Origin: Polychytrium aggregatum
Taxonomy: Eukaryota; Chytridiomycota; Chytridiomycetes; Polychytriales
NCBI RefSeq assembly: GCF_025602895.1
Contig: NW_026516251.1
Coordinates: forward strand, 1 to 64,000
Length of the DNA: 64,000 bases
Direction of reading: 5' to 3'
The position numbers and the translations under genes are program-made. Position 1 is the first letter of the stretch, and every line of letters begins with the position of its first letter. The notes beneath the pieces are model-generated. The model did not search any database. It had not been told where the DNA came from and saw only the letters and a program-made list of their open reading frames with translations. This document shows, in pieces, positions 34,714 to 47,329 of the stretch.

Positions 34714-37700
34714 ATCTTATTAGCGAAAAGTTCATAATGATTGGGTCCTCAAGGTGCAGTACTATCAAGAAATGAATGCCTTCGTTTCTTGCACATCAGA
34801 GCCGACAAAATCTCTCGTCATCGGTGACCTCGAGCGCAAAACAGCGAGATACATTCATGTACCCAAAGGAATCAAGTGCTTTGACTTTTGTCGACGTCCA
34901 AGCTTTCTGGTCACCGGTGGTCGAGACAAGATTGTGTCGGTATCATCTTTCACAGATCAATGCATACGCATAGGCTTCGGTGATAGATGAGCGATCAGAG
35001 TCATTGCCCTTGATTTGTAACCACATGGATTCACTTCATGCGCGCTGATGGTGTCCGGAAATGTCCTCCTGTTTGTTTATTTGCTCTAGTCGACTATGGA
35101 ATCCATATGTTCTGTCCAAGCCCGCTGGAAGTCTCTATGGACACAATGCAGCAATCGTCAACATCATCGTCAATCACGAGAACAGCCATGTTTTGAGCCT
35201 TTCTGAGGATAAAGTGAGAATTCGTATAGCCACGAGCATTCTCACTACAGGCGTGATCTCCACGATTTGGTGGGAGAATCTATGTACAGTATAGCTCGAT
35301 CAAACTAAGCCTCGAGGACTCTAGGTCGTCAAAATATGGAACGCACGCAACCTTAACTGTCTCCAAACTCTGACGGACAAGCTTTGGCACCGGCCTGAGA
35401 ACATCATCTCTGCAATTTACTTTGACCAACACAATCACCAACTCTTGACAGGGAGCAATCGACTCGAAATTTGGCCAGTGAGTCTGCTGCTTCGGTGTTT
35501 GAGGATCGATACCCTTCGGCGGTGCTTGTGCCATGAGAGTTCACGACTGACAGAAATAGGATCTGCCGAATGAATGGCAATCGCACCAACACAAACTGGG
35601 CGCGTTGATGCACGCACACTGATCCATACCAAAATTTCAACAACAATCACATTACCTCACTATCCATAAGCAACTATACAAAAACCTCAAACAATCCGCC
35701 GCTCGGAGTCACGATGCACCTGTTGTGGGTGGCATGTTCAACGAAAATTTTCACCAGGTTGTGAGCGCCTGTCAGCTTGGAACTGTGAGCATCTGGGATC
35801 TCGGGACAGGAGAGAAAATCTTCCAATTCAATAATGCCCATGGGGTAAGCCCGTGAGTGCGGCACTAAATGTAGCGACAGACTGTTGGATCAAGCAGCTT
35901 GGGATTCATAGAGCGCTGCTGCCAGTGATAGGCTGGCTCGAAAAGCCATTCTGATCCACTCCCACCATCACCTAGAAACTAGAGATTACTTGTATGTGCT
36001 TTGATCGAAGTCGTCGTCGACTCATCACCGGTAGCCGAGATGGGATCATCAAGGTACAGCACGTTGTCAGAAACCCGGTTTCGTGAACATGCTTATAGCT
36101 TGCCGGAGCTCTTGCGGTCGATCATACTGTCGCTGCACAGGAAAGCTGTGTGCTTCATGGTCTTGTCAGTTCGGCGATAGCCGGACGATTTGGTTGCTGG
36201 TTTGCGTTGGTGGAAAGCCCCTCCGCCCGTCTGCTCGTGCTCATTGCCCAAAAATGGCCTCATCGTGACTTTGGCTTGATATCCGAAAGATGTGGAACTT
36301 CAACAACGGCCAGATCTTAAGGAAAATGGTCAAGGATAATACCATGGAGGCAACAGATGTAACCTTTGTCGAAGTAGTGAGTATAAAGCGTCTTTCACTC
36401 GCACGTGCATTGGCGGCACAGCGCAACACACCCAGGTGCCCGGCATACATGCATATACGTGTGTGGTGCACTGCAATTCTCCTCAAAATGGAATGTCTAA
36501 TGTGTTTGTTGCCTGAACTCTCTACCCAGGGGGCAAACAAGTACATCATTACCGTAGGCTGGGATCGTAAGATCACCATCTTTCTCGACGACTCAAGCCA
36601 TTTCGAAGCCCGTCCAGTCCGAGTGCTGAACGGCATTGGATCTGGCGCACAAAGAGGGTGCGTCCTAGCGCGATTTTGGGTTCGATTCCTGGTTTATATG
36701 AGACTGGCGGTTGCGGAAGAGATACCTGCTCTGCATCCGTCGTCCTTGTGTCAGGACGCTATCTTCTCCGACTGACTACATCTCTCAAACATGGCTATGT
36801 AGACACGAGGACGACATCTCCTCGGTTGCGTTTTGTCCACCCAACAGTTTAGCAACTGGAAGCATGGACGGCGTCATTGTCGTCTGGAATCTGGAGTCGG
36901 GCTATATCAAGGTTGTGATGCGTGAGCCGTTCCTCGAGCTGCGGAGCACAGAGGAGAGGGCTGTCGAAAAGGTACGAGAGTACTGTGCCCGGATCGCAAC
37001 CGGGCAGCTCGCCGGTCTCGGGTTGGGAGAGAATGCGGAGAAGCTGGGTGTGAAGCTGACTAAACAGAGTCATGCTTCACTCGGTGTGGCTCGCACAACT
37101 TTGTCTCCTCGCTGCCATGAACCTGTGTTGCTATACACTGTTTGCGTAGTGGTCATTGCAACATCATTTGCTTGAATACCGGGATTGATCGATTATCTTT
37201 ATACACACTCGCGAGTTATAGATCATGTTTCTCGTCAATCTCGACGACGAATCGGAAAAGTCCAAGGCGCCCTTAGTCTCGTGCCACTCTGATGGCTGTC
37301 TCAGATTCTGGGATGCACTGGAGGGTAAAATGATTTGCGAAGTAAGTTACATACCCGATTGCTCACAGCACGGATTTTGCGGCGTAGTTTCGCCCATGAC
37401 AGGTCGCATTGATAATGTGAGCGAATGTGACATCATGATTTTGGTTGTGCGAGAATGCGAGATTGCATTGCATGCGGTTTGACACGGCTGTGGCTCGGAT
37501 GCATACTAGATGAATTGCCAATCGTACGAGAACGAAGGATTGACGTCCATGGCTCTCAACCCCGAAGTGACAATCCTCTTCGTTGGTGGGTCATTTGGAC
37601 ATGTCCGGGTAAGTAAGATCGTGTTCGCCTGCTGCCCAGCTTTACGGGTTGGTATTGCTATGCCCTGCGTACGAACAGATCTGGACACCCTGACATCTGA

Positions 37701-38407
37701 CTTGATGCTCGGGCCAGATCTTTGATATCAAACTGGCTCACTTTGAAGCAAAACGTAGCCATAGCAGCGGATGCGTACTCCGAAAGGAATGGCGAGCACA
37801 TGTGCAGACAATAACGGGGTAGGCTATCGGTGACAAGGACGCACATTGCGATCCGACCAGCCGTATCTGTTCGTGATGCAGATTCAATTGTACTGTGTTT
37901 GGCAGCTTTGGATAATGGCATGACTAGCAGCATGAACTCCATGAAGGACTACACCTATGAGAGTACTGTGTGGCCTGGAACCAAATGTGTGGAATGGGTC
38001 GGTATGATGACTGACCTTCCCGTCCAAATCCAGCGTCAACTATGTCAACACCCAGGATGTTGTACTGACGTCGTCCAAGGATTGCACCATCCGGGCCTGG
38101 ACCTTGCAAGGTCCGAATTGCCGTTCGATCGATCGATAGCTCCCGCGAGTCTCCGAGACGTTAATTGTGAATGCCCACGGAGCAGTGAAGTTCTCAATGC
38201 AAATGCTGATATCTGTGCTGGTGTTGGCTCCAGGGGTACATATCGGCATTTTCGGCCAGGATCAGCCTTGGGATCTATCGGACCCCGCAACCTACATGAG
38301 CGCACCCACCGATACGACTCACGAGACTCAGCTGGAAGAACAGCGCAAGGAGATGATGAGCAGACAAAAGGAGTTGCTGAAGAAGAATGTAATCGAAACG
38401 TGGCGAG
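32992..38407 (+). CDS. EF-hand and WD40-repeat protein of the WDR49/WDR64 type
   Basis: A long gene with at least 16 exons. Resolved ones include 33368-33639 (two EF-hand-like segments; the second loop is DANSDGTVDWDEF), 33816-33965, 34100-34191, 34372-34556, from 34724, 35090-35213, 35325-35477, and further pieces to 38407. WD blades are clear: SRDGAICLWSPKLKLQKTIY, VTGGRDKIVRLWN, VVKIWNARNLNCLQTL, LGTVSIWDLGTGEKIFQF, LITGSRDGIIKMWN, ATGSMDGVIVVWNLESGY, CHSDGCLRFWDALEGKM and TSSKDCTIRAWTLQ. The C-terminus GIFGQDQPWDLSDPATY matches the WDR49/WDR64/EFCAB8 family, which is mostly found in ciliated organisms. The upstream in-frame ATG at 32992 and the donor after DIKQ (no GT; possibly GC) are uncertain. 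An intron holds a CTAT array. The end is open: splicing may continue past 38407. Confidence 0.8.
34629..34712. repeat. (CTAT)n microsatellite in a WDR49-like intron
   Basis: About 21 perfect tetranucleotide copies between the exons ending 34556 and starting 34724. Confidence 0.95.
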
Positions 38408-38579
38408 GTGAGGCACTGGGACACTGCGCTGCTCGATATCTCGGATACGCCAAGCAAAGGCAACTGTCGCAGAATAATCCGCTGAATGGATACTGCACCT
38501 CTGAGATCGCCCGAGGCATGAGCGCATCGAAAGATCTCGTAGCACAGACAAACATACACCAAATCTGGTGCTGTTGATA

Positions 38580-39720
38580 TAGTCCCGCCAGATGAAGCAG
38601 AGTCTCCTGATATCGTCGTCACGGGACGCTGTTTTGGAGGGTTGATGTTAACGGCCACGCAATTTTCGACAAAAAACAGGACTGTCTAAAGACTTTCAGC
38701 ACGCCGAGAATGACGGTACGATCAAATACGGCCTCCCTTGGACAAAGAGTGGTAGCCAGGCCACCAAAGCGCATTTGCATTCAACAGGAGGGATGTCGCT
38801 GAGAATCGCTGGCTTCGTTTTGTTTGCAGAGCTGGCTCACAGAGAGTTCACCTCGGATGAAGAGGACAAGCTGTTCCTGGAGCGACTGAAGCGACTCCGG
38901 TCAAAAGCCATACAAACTCATGTCACCAAGAAATGGAAAGGTTGGTTGGATGGCCAGGTCTATCACACAGGATCGGTAGAGCGGGGCTGGTGTGACACCA
39001 GAATCTCGAGCGGTGGTTGCCAGGCGTATGTGTACACTGTCGATGGTGCACAAGCGGTGAAGATGCCATAGTTATTTGCGCGGACTTGGAGGACATCGAA
39101 TTGACCCTCATCATGCCAATGGCTGGCTCCAGAGTATTGCATACGGCGACGGAATGCGCAAGACTGGATGATCACCGACGACCTCCGCGATGTGCAATAC
39201 CTGAAGGTGGGCGTGTCTCGACAACTTGCACCTTTGTCCTGCCAGTATATTATCAGCAGAAGTGTCGCAGATGGCCTTGGCTTGTGCGAGGTGGACTTTG
39301 CTGGATTGAGAGACGCCAAGTGGCGCCATTGGCATCAGGCACTCGACACAAAGCCGAAGCTCACCATTTTCTTCACGGTGGCGGATTCAGCAATCGTTCT
39401 TCAAATTTGACTCGGGAAGGCGACACCGACACGGCCGGTTGAACATCAACGCCAAGCACGATTCTGTCTATCATATGATAGAATGCCATCCTCTGGACGA
39501 TATACCCAATTGTCCGATGCCGGGAATCAAGCCCAAGGCAACCAAAGCACACGATGCATCCAAGCAAGCAAACGCCCAGGCGCTGGTGAGTGACTTTTGG
39601 CCGACTTTGAGACTCTTGTATCCCGGGCCCCGAGAGGAAGCAGATGGGATGAAGGTCAAATGGATGCATCTGCTCATATTGCTAACCGAATGCCGCTGCT
39701 GAAACAGAGACGAGAGCGCA
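38580..39720 (+). other. Coding-like stretch after the WDR49-like gene, function unknown
   Basis: I do not recognise this. Several segments read like real protein in shifting plus-strand frames: SKDFQHAENDGTIKYGLPW (about 38690), REFTSDEEDKLFLERLKRLR (about 38840-38900), EDIELTLIMPMAGSRVLH (about 39090), MITDDLRDVQYLKVGVSRQL through LAPLSCQYIISRSVADGLG and KLTIFFT (39168-39377), and HDSVYHMIECHPLDDIPNCP (about 39460). An acceptor before ELAHRE (about 38831) fits the open phase of the WDR49-like exon ending 38407, so part of this may be its tail. Other pieces are in frames I could not join with GT..AG introns. Either a separate short gene with introns I misplaced, or a decaying one. Confidence 0.35.
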
Positions 39721-39860
39721 CGCAAGTTACAAGACAGGCGTAGATATTGTGATCGCTACGTACTGGCGATACAGTGGCACCACGGTCAAGATCTGAGGAC
39801 CGGTTGGCGCCGCAGTGTGCGCGGATGAGCATGGTGTGGAATATATGACACTGACAAATG

Positions 39861-39908
39861 CAATGTGCAATGTGCAATGTGCAATGTGCAGTGTGCAGTG
39901 TGCAATGC
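39861..39908. repeat. GTGCAAT tandem repeat
   Basis: About six to seven copies of a 7-base unit, the last ones varied to GTGCAGT. It lies in the 39.7-40.2 kb spacer before the 3' end of the decarboxylase gene, where no gene is seen. Confidence 0.85.
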
Positions 39909-40188
39909 GCAGAATCCATACTCAAAATCAACCACAACGGAGCCTCGCCGTATCATGGACGCCTGTTGACCAGGTGGCTCATAATGTATCTCCAGTGAGT
40001 GTTCTCACCGCTCCATGTTTGAATCGTGGGCCCCACACACCCACTCATATCTTGCAACCGAGCAAGTGCACCAACTGCAGCTTGCCAGGAGCCCGCTTTC
40101 AGTTTCAAGGGTCCTTTTATTCCCACTGCACTGTGTGCCTTCCTGCAAATCATCGCTGGGGCCTGTATGCTTGCTCCAGGGGCGCATC

Positions 40189-41652
40189 TCAGAGCTTTGT
40201 CTTTTCGCGCTTCTTGGTTGCGTTTTTGATGGCCGTCAGATTGATTTCTGCAGCCCACAGACTCTGGAAGATACTGCGCTCGTAGGTCAAGGACTCGGAG
40301 ATGGAATGGCAGTCGTCGGCGTACTGTACGACCCTCTTCATGTTCCGGATGATCTGCGGTGAGTGTTGCGTGCCATCTCCAGCATCGCCCAGATATGAGT
40401 TTAGGATGCGCTTGGACTTTTCAACAGCATCGCCAGGATCGGCAACGGCATCTGCAAGGCCGATGGCCATGCAGTCGTCGCTGCTAAGCTTGGGAGAGCT
40501 CGAGAGGACCTGAAGTGCCTTGGATTTGCCGAGGATCTTGGTCAGCCGAGTGGCGCCTTGTGACAGGGGGAAGATGTGCGCGATGTTGGGAAGATAGGCA
40601 AGTCAAGAGAGCGTGCGAGGATGATGAGACACTGGTTCCCGCTCGAGAGAATCTCTGGTGGGCAGAGTACCGATTCACACGGTCGTGAGATAAGCGGCAC
40701 CCTCTCCAACGGTCAAATAGCTCTGCTGGACAACCGCCAAGGCTGGGAACGAATGGGAACCCACCTCCCCATCCTGGCACGACTCCCATTTTGACCTGGA
40801 CGAATCGCACAATCGCATTCTTGGCGACAACTCGGTGGTCGCAGGCGGTGGTGAGCTCTGCGCCGCCACCAATCGCATATCCTGTTGCATGTGGCCAAGC
40901 GAAAGGTGAGCCAACAAGCACCATGTCGGCAGAAAGGGGAGGTTTTCAGTACAAACCCGACCTTCGACAGCGGCGATGCTGATGAGTGGAAGCTTCTGGA
41001 ATCGCTGCAAGGTATCATGCATTAGCGTCGACATTTGCTTGCCAAACTCGGGTTGGAGCGGATCGACCAGCTCAGTTGAGCACGACAGATCTGGGACACA
41101 GACGGGATTCGCCGGTCGTATGGACAAGGTCAATCGCCGGTCATATGGACGAGGTAAATCAGTAAAAGTGAGACACGAATAGCCAGGAGCCGAAAGCATC
41201 GACGGTAGTGATCGATAATATGCATGCATTCAGCTCGCCCTTCAAGTGTCCTTACCAAACCCAGAGCAGAAGCTGTCGCTTTCGCCCTTAACGATGACGC
41301 CTATGAGCTTGTTCAAGCCCTCGGATGCATTCTGGGCGGGCTTTGGAGACCGCCCATGATTGACCGCATGCTCGAGCTGGTCCACGATGTCTGAAAGCTG
41401 CACCATCATCGACGGCGAGAACGCATTCTTTCTGCCTTTGTTGGACAGCTCTATGATTGCAATCTCTGGGTGCTCCGGTGCGACGTGGAGAGTGACTCGG
41501 CCGTTCCCGATTCCTCCGAAGGTGGCTCGGATCGAATTGAGGTCAAGTCCGGCCGCGGTGGTGAGCTGTCGCGGAAGAACGCAGGCCCGGGCAGCGCTGA
41601 GCCCCAAGCCATATAGGACGGGTCTGGAAAAGAGAGCTCCGTGAATCGACAT
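40189..41652 (-). CDS. Ethylmalonyl-CoA decarboxylase-like enoyl-CoA hydratase family protein (ECHDC1 type)
   Basis: Four exons (complement of 41256-41652, 40962-41090, 40765-40881, 40189-40556) encode 336 residues with exact phase closure. The crotonase fold is clear: IIELSNKGRKNAFSPSMMVQ, FCSGFDLSCSTELVDPL, LISIAAVEG, GYAIGGGAELTTACDHRVV and FVQVKMGVVPGWGGG. The GGGAELTTACD..R and VKMGVVPGWGG blocks are those of ECHDC1, which decarboxylates ethylmalonyl-CoA and methylmalonyl-CoA formed by acetyl-CoA carboxylase side activity (metabolite repair). A simple enoyl-CoA hydratase or isomerase is less likely. The N-terminus is basic with Ser/Arg (RACVLPRQLTTA) and may be a mitochondrial presequence. 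It faces HMG-CoA reductase across 1.3 kb. Confidence 0.85.
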
Positions 41653-42958
41653 ACTGCAGATCAAAGAGTGGCGGATTGACGAAGCCGCACCAAGGAGGGG
41701 GGCTTGCGCCGGAGCAAGAGCGAAATGCGCGCCTTGCACATGCCGAGAACGCTGAGCGAGAAGCAGCTCCTCGCTGTTGGGACGGCCTCGACTGATGGAA
41801 GATCATGGAACTGATACCCAAGGAAAGGATGACGCCTGGTCGTCTTCGACTGAGCAAATGGCATGATATGTATGAATGATATGACCCAGCGACGGCGTGC
41901 CTGCCTGGGCCCGATAGCCTGCTCCTGTCGACCACACTGTTGCGGGCCTATTGCATATTGCAATGGCATAAAATGTGTCGCATTGAGCCCAGTGGAAATT
42001 TGGAACGCTTTGAGCATGGTGTGATGTTTTTCAGCAGCACCAGCACCAGCAGCAGCAGCACCAGCACCAGCAGCACCCGCAGCTGCCTGCCAGTGCGGTT
42101 CATGATCATGGAACCAACAGACCCCGGCCCGATCGCACAAACCAGGGCGAGTTCTAAATCACGTGAGTGGGCGGTTGCAACACTGGCTGGAGCCGGCTGG
42201 ACACGTGGCCGCGGCTGGCTGGAGCCGGCCCATGGCACAATCTCTGGCTCGGCGCGGATTGGCTGGGGGCGAGTCACCTTGATGGCCGGTGCCGCAACAG
42301 GCAGGGCGGCAGCCAATGGGAAAATCCGCGAGTGCGCACACGCGTGCTCACACAGTGTCAGAACAGCACAGAGAGCGTGCAGCCTACAGACACACTGGCA
42401 CGCCGGCACATTGATGCAACAGTGCAACAGCAACGCGGACACACAGACACACCCGCGCGTGATTGGCCCGCGAGACAACTGGCACCGCACACACACACGC
42501 AGCACAGCCGCGCACACACAGACTGTGGCTGCCCAGCCGGCGCCCTCGTCTGCCGCCCATCGTCTTTTTTCGCCCCTGCGAGCCCAAATGCGCTTTCGGC
42601 CTTGCCCTCGTCTGTCTGTCCCGTCGTCTCCTCCCCTGCGTCTGAGTCCGCCGGTAAGTCTTGGCTGCCCCCAGCCGCCCCGCCCTGCATCCCAGTCCAG
42701 TCCAGTGCAGCCCAATCGACTCTGTTTCGATCGAGCTCGATCCAATTCAGCTCAGCCCAGCCCATTTCGTTCTTTTTTCAATCAATATCTTCCTTGCGTG
42801 TCGGTGTGCTTCTTGGGCACCTTTCTGTCCATCTGGGCTGCGGCACCTGCTCCCCAAATCCAATTCCTTGTCGACGATCACTAACTCTGCCGTTGTGCAT
42901 CGGGCAACCCTCATCCTCCCACCCGATAGCCCAAACGTCTCTCCCCGCTACCGTCGCC
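41653..42958. promoter_or_regulatory. Divergent upstream region, ECHDC1-like / HMG-CoA reductase
   Basis: A 1.3-kb region between outward-facing starts. It contains an AGCAGCACC/AGCACCAGC repeat (about 42033-42080), dense ACAC tracts (about 42330-42530), and repeated CCAGTCCAGT and AATTCAGCTCAGC-like pieces just upstream of HMG-CoA reductase (about 42690-42770). A long open frame runs into the reductase from 42167 but is low complexity; I treat it as leader DNA. Pyrimidine-rich tracts directly precede the start codon. Confidence 0.5.
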
Positions 42959-45900
42959 ATGGACCGTTCCGCAGGCCGCTTCTCTCCAGTGTCGGCCATT
43001 TCGCGGGTCGTCAAGCGTCTTGCTTCCCATCCCCTCGAAATCCTTGCCATTGCAGTCCTCATCGCCTCTTCATGCTACTTTGCCCTCGTCCACGCCTCCT
43101 TCCAGACTCCGGAGCTCGCCTCCCTTGTTGAGCCTCGGGTCTCGATCTCGGCCGGCCACTATCTACCCGTCGATCCCGCTGCACCCTTCCAGCCCGAGCG
43201 TGTGCTGCTGCTGAAGCACTTCGCCATCACCCTCCCCCCACACACCCAGTCGCCGCCCCAGGGCGTCTTGGCAAAGTCGGTGCTCCACTCGGCCCTCAAG
43301 TTCCAGCAGGCACTCGAGTCTCTGGCCGTTCTGAACCTGCATGGCACTCGATATACTTGGGGTGATCTGTGCTTCCGCGCCAGCGCAAAGTCTGCGTGCT
43401 TCGTGTCTTCGCCCTTGTCGATCTGGAAGAACAATGCCACCCTCCTCGAGGCTGATAACGACGTTGCAGCTTCGATCTATAACTATGTCAAATCGTTGGA
43501 CTCGACAGCGTCGGTTCACGCCACCCTGGCCAACCTTGTCCTCGCTGAGGATTCGTCGGCCTCGTCGCTGCCCAAGGTCTCGCTCTCGTCGTCGTCCCTC
43601 ACCATCTCGCTCCTATTCGACGTTACCGATCACCAGAGCTCCCAGCTTGTCCGTCTCTGGGAGCAGAAGGCGGCCCAGCTGCGCCCCGCTGGTCTCTACA
43701 TCCACACCAAGGTCCAGTCTTGGGCGTGGTCCGATGCCGTCGCCAAATTCACCGAGTATTTCGAGGTAGGGCCCCTCCCAATCGCTCTGCTGTCCTTGAG
43801 TTGAGCTGCTGCAGCCTCGCTGACAGCTGCAGTCCGGACTGATGGCTCCTGTCTCGACATGGGGCGAACACAAGCACCACACCTCCCACACCTCCTCTGA
43901 GCCAAATCGCCGCATTATCATGCGATCATCTGATTTGCACTTGCCTCAGCCCCTCTCCAGCTTGAGCAAGCCGAATGCTGATTCGACTTGGCGATACGCT
44001 AGCGCTTTACTTGCACAGCAGCTCTCGTGTGCGCGCCTAACGAACCTGTTCGCCTATTGCCCTACAGACCTCGACCAATAGCGACCATCTGATCCTGTTC
44101 ATCAGCTTCCTGCTCATGCACGCCACCTTTGTCACGATGTTCATGAACATGCGCAAGCTCGGCTCGACCTTCTCCCTGGGCTTCTCCGTTCTCCTCAACG
44201 GCACCTTTGCTCTGCTCCTGGCACTGGTCGTTACTCGTGCCGTTGGCATCAACCTTGGCATGGTCCAACTCCTTGAGGCGCTTCCCTTCCTCGTCATTAG
44301 CATTGGATTTGAGAAGCCCTACACCCTCGCCAAGGCCATTATGGAGTCGTCTGCCCTCGACCCCAGCGCTCCTATTGGTGACCGCGTTTGGAACGGCATT
44401 GCCAAGGTGGCTCCTTCGCTCCTCACCGATTACGCCATGGAGATCGGGGTTCTCGCCCTTGGCAGTGTTTCTGGAATCGGCGGTGGCATGTCCGAGTTTT
44501 GCTTGGTGGCCTGCTGGATTATCTTCTTCGATGGCATGTTCATGATGACGGCCTTTGTTGCCGTTCTGATTCTCAAGCTCGAGGTAGGCGCGACTGTGCT
44601 CTTTCTCAACATGTGCGCTGCTGGCGTTGGTGCTTTGGCCACTGCCTTCATGTCCGTTCCTAGAATCGCGAGGGTCTGCTTCCGATCACCTCGTCATTGA
44701 CTTCATAATCGCGTCTGTCTGTAGCTCAATCGGATCCGTGCCAGCGGCAACGGAGGTGATAGTGCCAAGGGGCTGTCGTTTGGCAGCCTTGTCGCCGACG
44801 CCTTTGAGTTTTCCTCCTCATCGGACCCGGCCGCTCCGCCCAAGAAGGCAAAGGGCAACGACAGCTTCCTTTCGCGGTTCAAGCTCATCTGCGTGAGTAT
44901 TTCCGTTGATACCGACCACTGTGCATGGATCATATCGCTACCAATGTGGTAGCAGCGTCGCCCAAGACCGTCTCGCCTCGCTCGCTATAGTGTCGATTAC
45001 CTTTGCGCTCCCAGTGGCTCCCAGCGGCTCCCAGTGGCTCCCAGTGCCTCTCAGTGGCTGCCAGGGTTGCACATATCCATTCTGACATGGCCAATCTGTT
45101 CCTTCATTCCGCACTCTCTAGATTCTGGCTGTCCTGGTGGGCCATACCCTCAACGCCTCCTCCGTCCAGACGGATGCGCTCACTGCCCCCGCCGTAGCGG
45201 ATTTGGCCAACCCTGCGACTGCCTCGGTTCTCAACACCATCTCGACAGAGCTGATTCAGGATCAAGTCTCCACGATGATCAAGGTGGCTGCCCCCACGGT
45301 CGCGTATCCGTTGCGATACAGCACCGAGGAGCTTGATGGAACCCAGGCTTCGATCTTTGAGCAGCTGTCATCGGGCTTCCAGGAAGGACGAATCTTTGGA
45401 ACCGTTGCTCTGGGCATTTGTGTGCTGATTGCTGTCTTTTCGATCGCTCGACCTGAGGAGCAACTGACCATCACCCCTGGTACCGCTCCGGAGGCTGCCC
45501 CCGAGAGCCCAAAGTCTCAGGACGGCGCTGCCAAAACCACCGTCGAGCCGGTCTCTAAGAAGGAAGCCGTCGCTGCCGTCGAGCCTCTCAAGCTCGTCTA
45601 CACAACCAGCAACGATGTGCGGACAATTGACGAGTGCCAGGAGGTGCTGAAGAGCGAAGGCTCGCGCGCCCTGAACGACATCGAGGTTCTTGCCCTTGTC
45701 AAGGCCGGCAAAATTGCCCCCTACAATCTCGAGAAGGTCCTGTCGGATCGATATCCTACCGATGAGAAGAACACCGACTACATTCGCGCCGTCCACATCC
45801 GCCGCATGCTCATTGGCGAATCCATCAACTTTGACATTGTCTCGAGCAAACTGCCTTTCGAACACTACGACTACGGCAAGGTTCTTGGCCAGTGCTGCGA

Positions 45901-47329
45901 GAACGTTATCGGATACGTGCCTATTCCCATCGGCGTTGCGGGCCCCGTGCTCATCGATGGGGTCTCGACGCAGATTCCCATGGCTACGACCGAGGGCTGC
46001 CTGATCGCATCCACCTCTCGTGGCTGCAAGGTTTTGAACATGGCCGGCGGTGTCCACACCGTGCTAACAGGAGACGGTATGACCCGCGGCCCGGTGATCC
46101 AATTCCCGACGGCCGGCGACGCCAACGAATGCCGGGTCTGGATTGAACAGGGTCCCGGCGGCGACCTGCTCGAGAAGGCCTTCAACTCCACCTCTCGCTT
46201 TGCCCGTCTCAACAGCATCAAGGTTGCCTTGGCCGGACGCCTCATGTTCATTCGATTCTCTGCTGTGACGGGCGATGCTATGGGCATGAATATGATCTCC
46301 AAGGGCGTCGAAAAGGCCCTCACTGGTGAGTGATTTGTCGATCTGCACGGTGACATGACCATATGTTCGTGCCTCTGTCTCTTGGCATCTTCCCATCTCT
46401 GCGTGTGTGCATGCCTGGACACTGCGTACAGAAAGACGCATGTGTTAAACTCGGCCTTACCTCGAGCATGCGTGTCGAGCATATGTGCTGGGCTCAAGCA
46501 AAGTGCATCCGACTGTGCTGGCAGCCTCCGCGACCTGGCCCTGATCCGTATCCATCGACACCCACCCCCTTCCTGCTACTTACGCCCACTTCCCCTTCAT
46601 GCAGAGCTCAAGGAGCGTTTCCCGGCCATGCGCGTCGTCGCTGTCTCTGGAAACTATTGCACCGACAAGAAGCCCGCTGCCATCAACTGGATCGAGGGCC
46701 GAGGCAAATCGGTTGTCGCCGATGTCACCATCCCTGGCTCGGTCATCCAAAAGGTTTTCAAGACGACCGTCAATGACCTGGTCCAAACCAACATTGCCAA
46801 GAACCTGGTCGGATCGGCCATGGCCGGATCCGTCGGCGGATTCAACGCCCATGCGGCCAACAACCTGACGGCCATCTACCTGGCCACGGGCCAAGACCCG
46901 GCCCAAAACGTCGAGTCGTCGCAGTGTCTGACCTTCATGGAGGCAGTCAACGACAATCAAGACCTCTATGTCTCGTGCACCATGCCATGCATCGAGGTCG
47001 GCACCGTAGGCGGCGGCACCAAGCTCGATGCGCAGGAGTCGTGCTTGAAGATGCTCGGGGTTGCGGGTGCTAACCAAGAAACGCCGGGCGCCAACGCCCA
47101 GCGACTTGCTCGCATCATCGCCGCGGGTGTTCTCGCTGGTGAGCTGAGCTTGATGGCGGCTCTGGTAACAGGAACCTTGGTCCAGAGCCATATGGTTCAC
47201 AACCGCGCCGGCGGAGCACAACAGGCCGCCAAACCGGCTGCCCCTGTCTCAAGCTCAAACGGCTCTGCTGCTGCCGGGGCCGCTGAGAAAGCCCCCGAGG
47301 TCGTTGTTGGCTCTTGTATCAAGTCTTGA
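42959..47329 (+). CDS. HMG1: 3-hydroxy-3-methylglutaryl-CoA reductase
   Basis: Five exons (42959-43765, 44068-44583, 44725-44892, 45122-46325, 46605-47329) encode 1139 residues. This ER membrane enzyme reduces HMG-CoA to mevalonate, the controlled step of sterol synthesis. The ATG at 42959 gives a first helix at about 25-45 ([20 protein letters not shown]), a luminal loop, and a sterol-sensing-like group of helices in exon 2 ([48 protein letters not shown]). A linker and last helix ([16 protein letters not shown]) precede the catalytic domain. Catalytic signatures are intact: [28 protein letters not shown] (catalytic Glu), DAMGMNM (NADPH site), [12 protein letters not shown] (catalytic Lys region is AAIN), GTVGGGT and the C-terminal QSHMVHNR with the catalytic His. 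Length and order are as in yeast Hmg1/2. Confidence 0.97.

Noticed and set aside
42167-42958. N-terminal extension of HMG-CoA reductase
   Set aside because: The upstream frame is open but made of Thr/His/Pro-rich repeats; the ATG at 42959 gives the expected N-terminus before the first helix.
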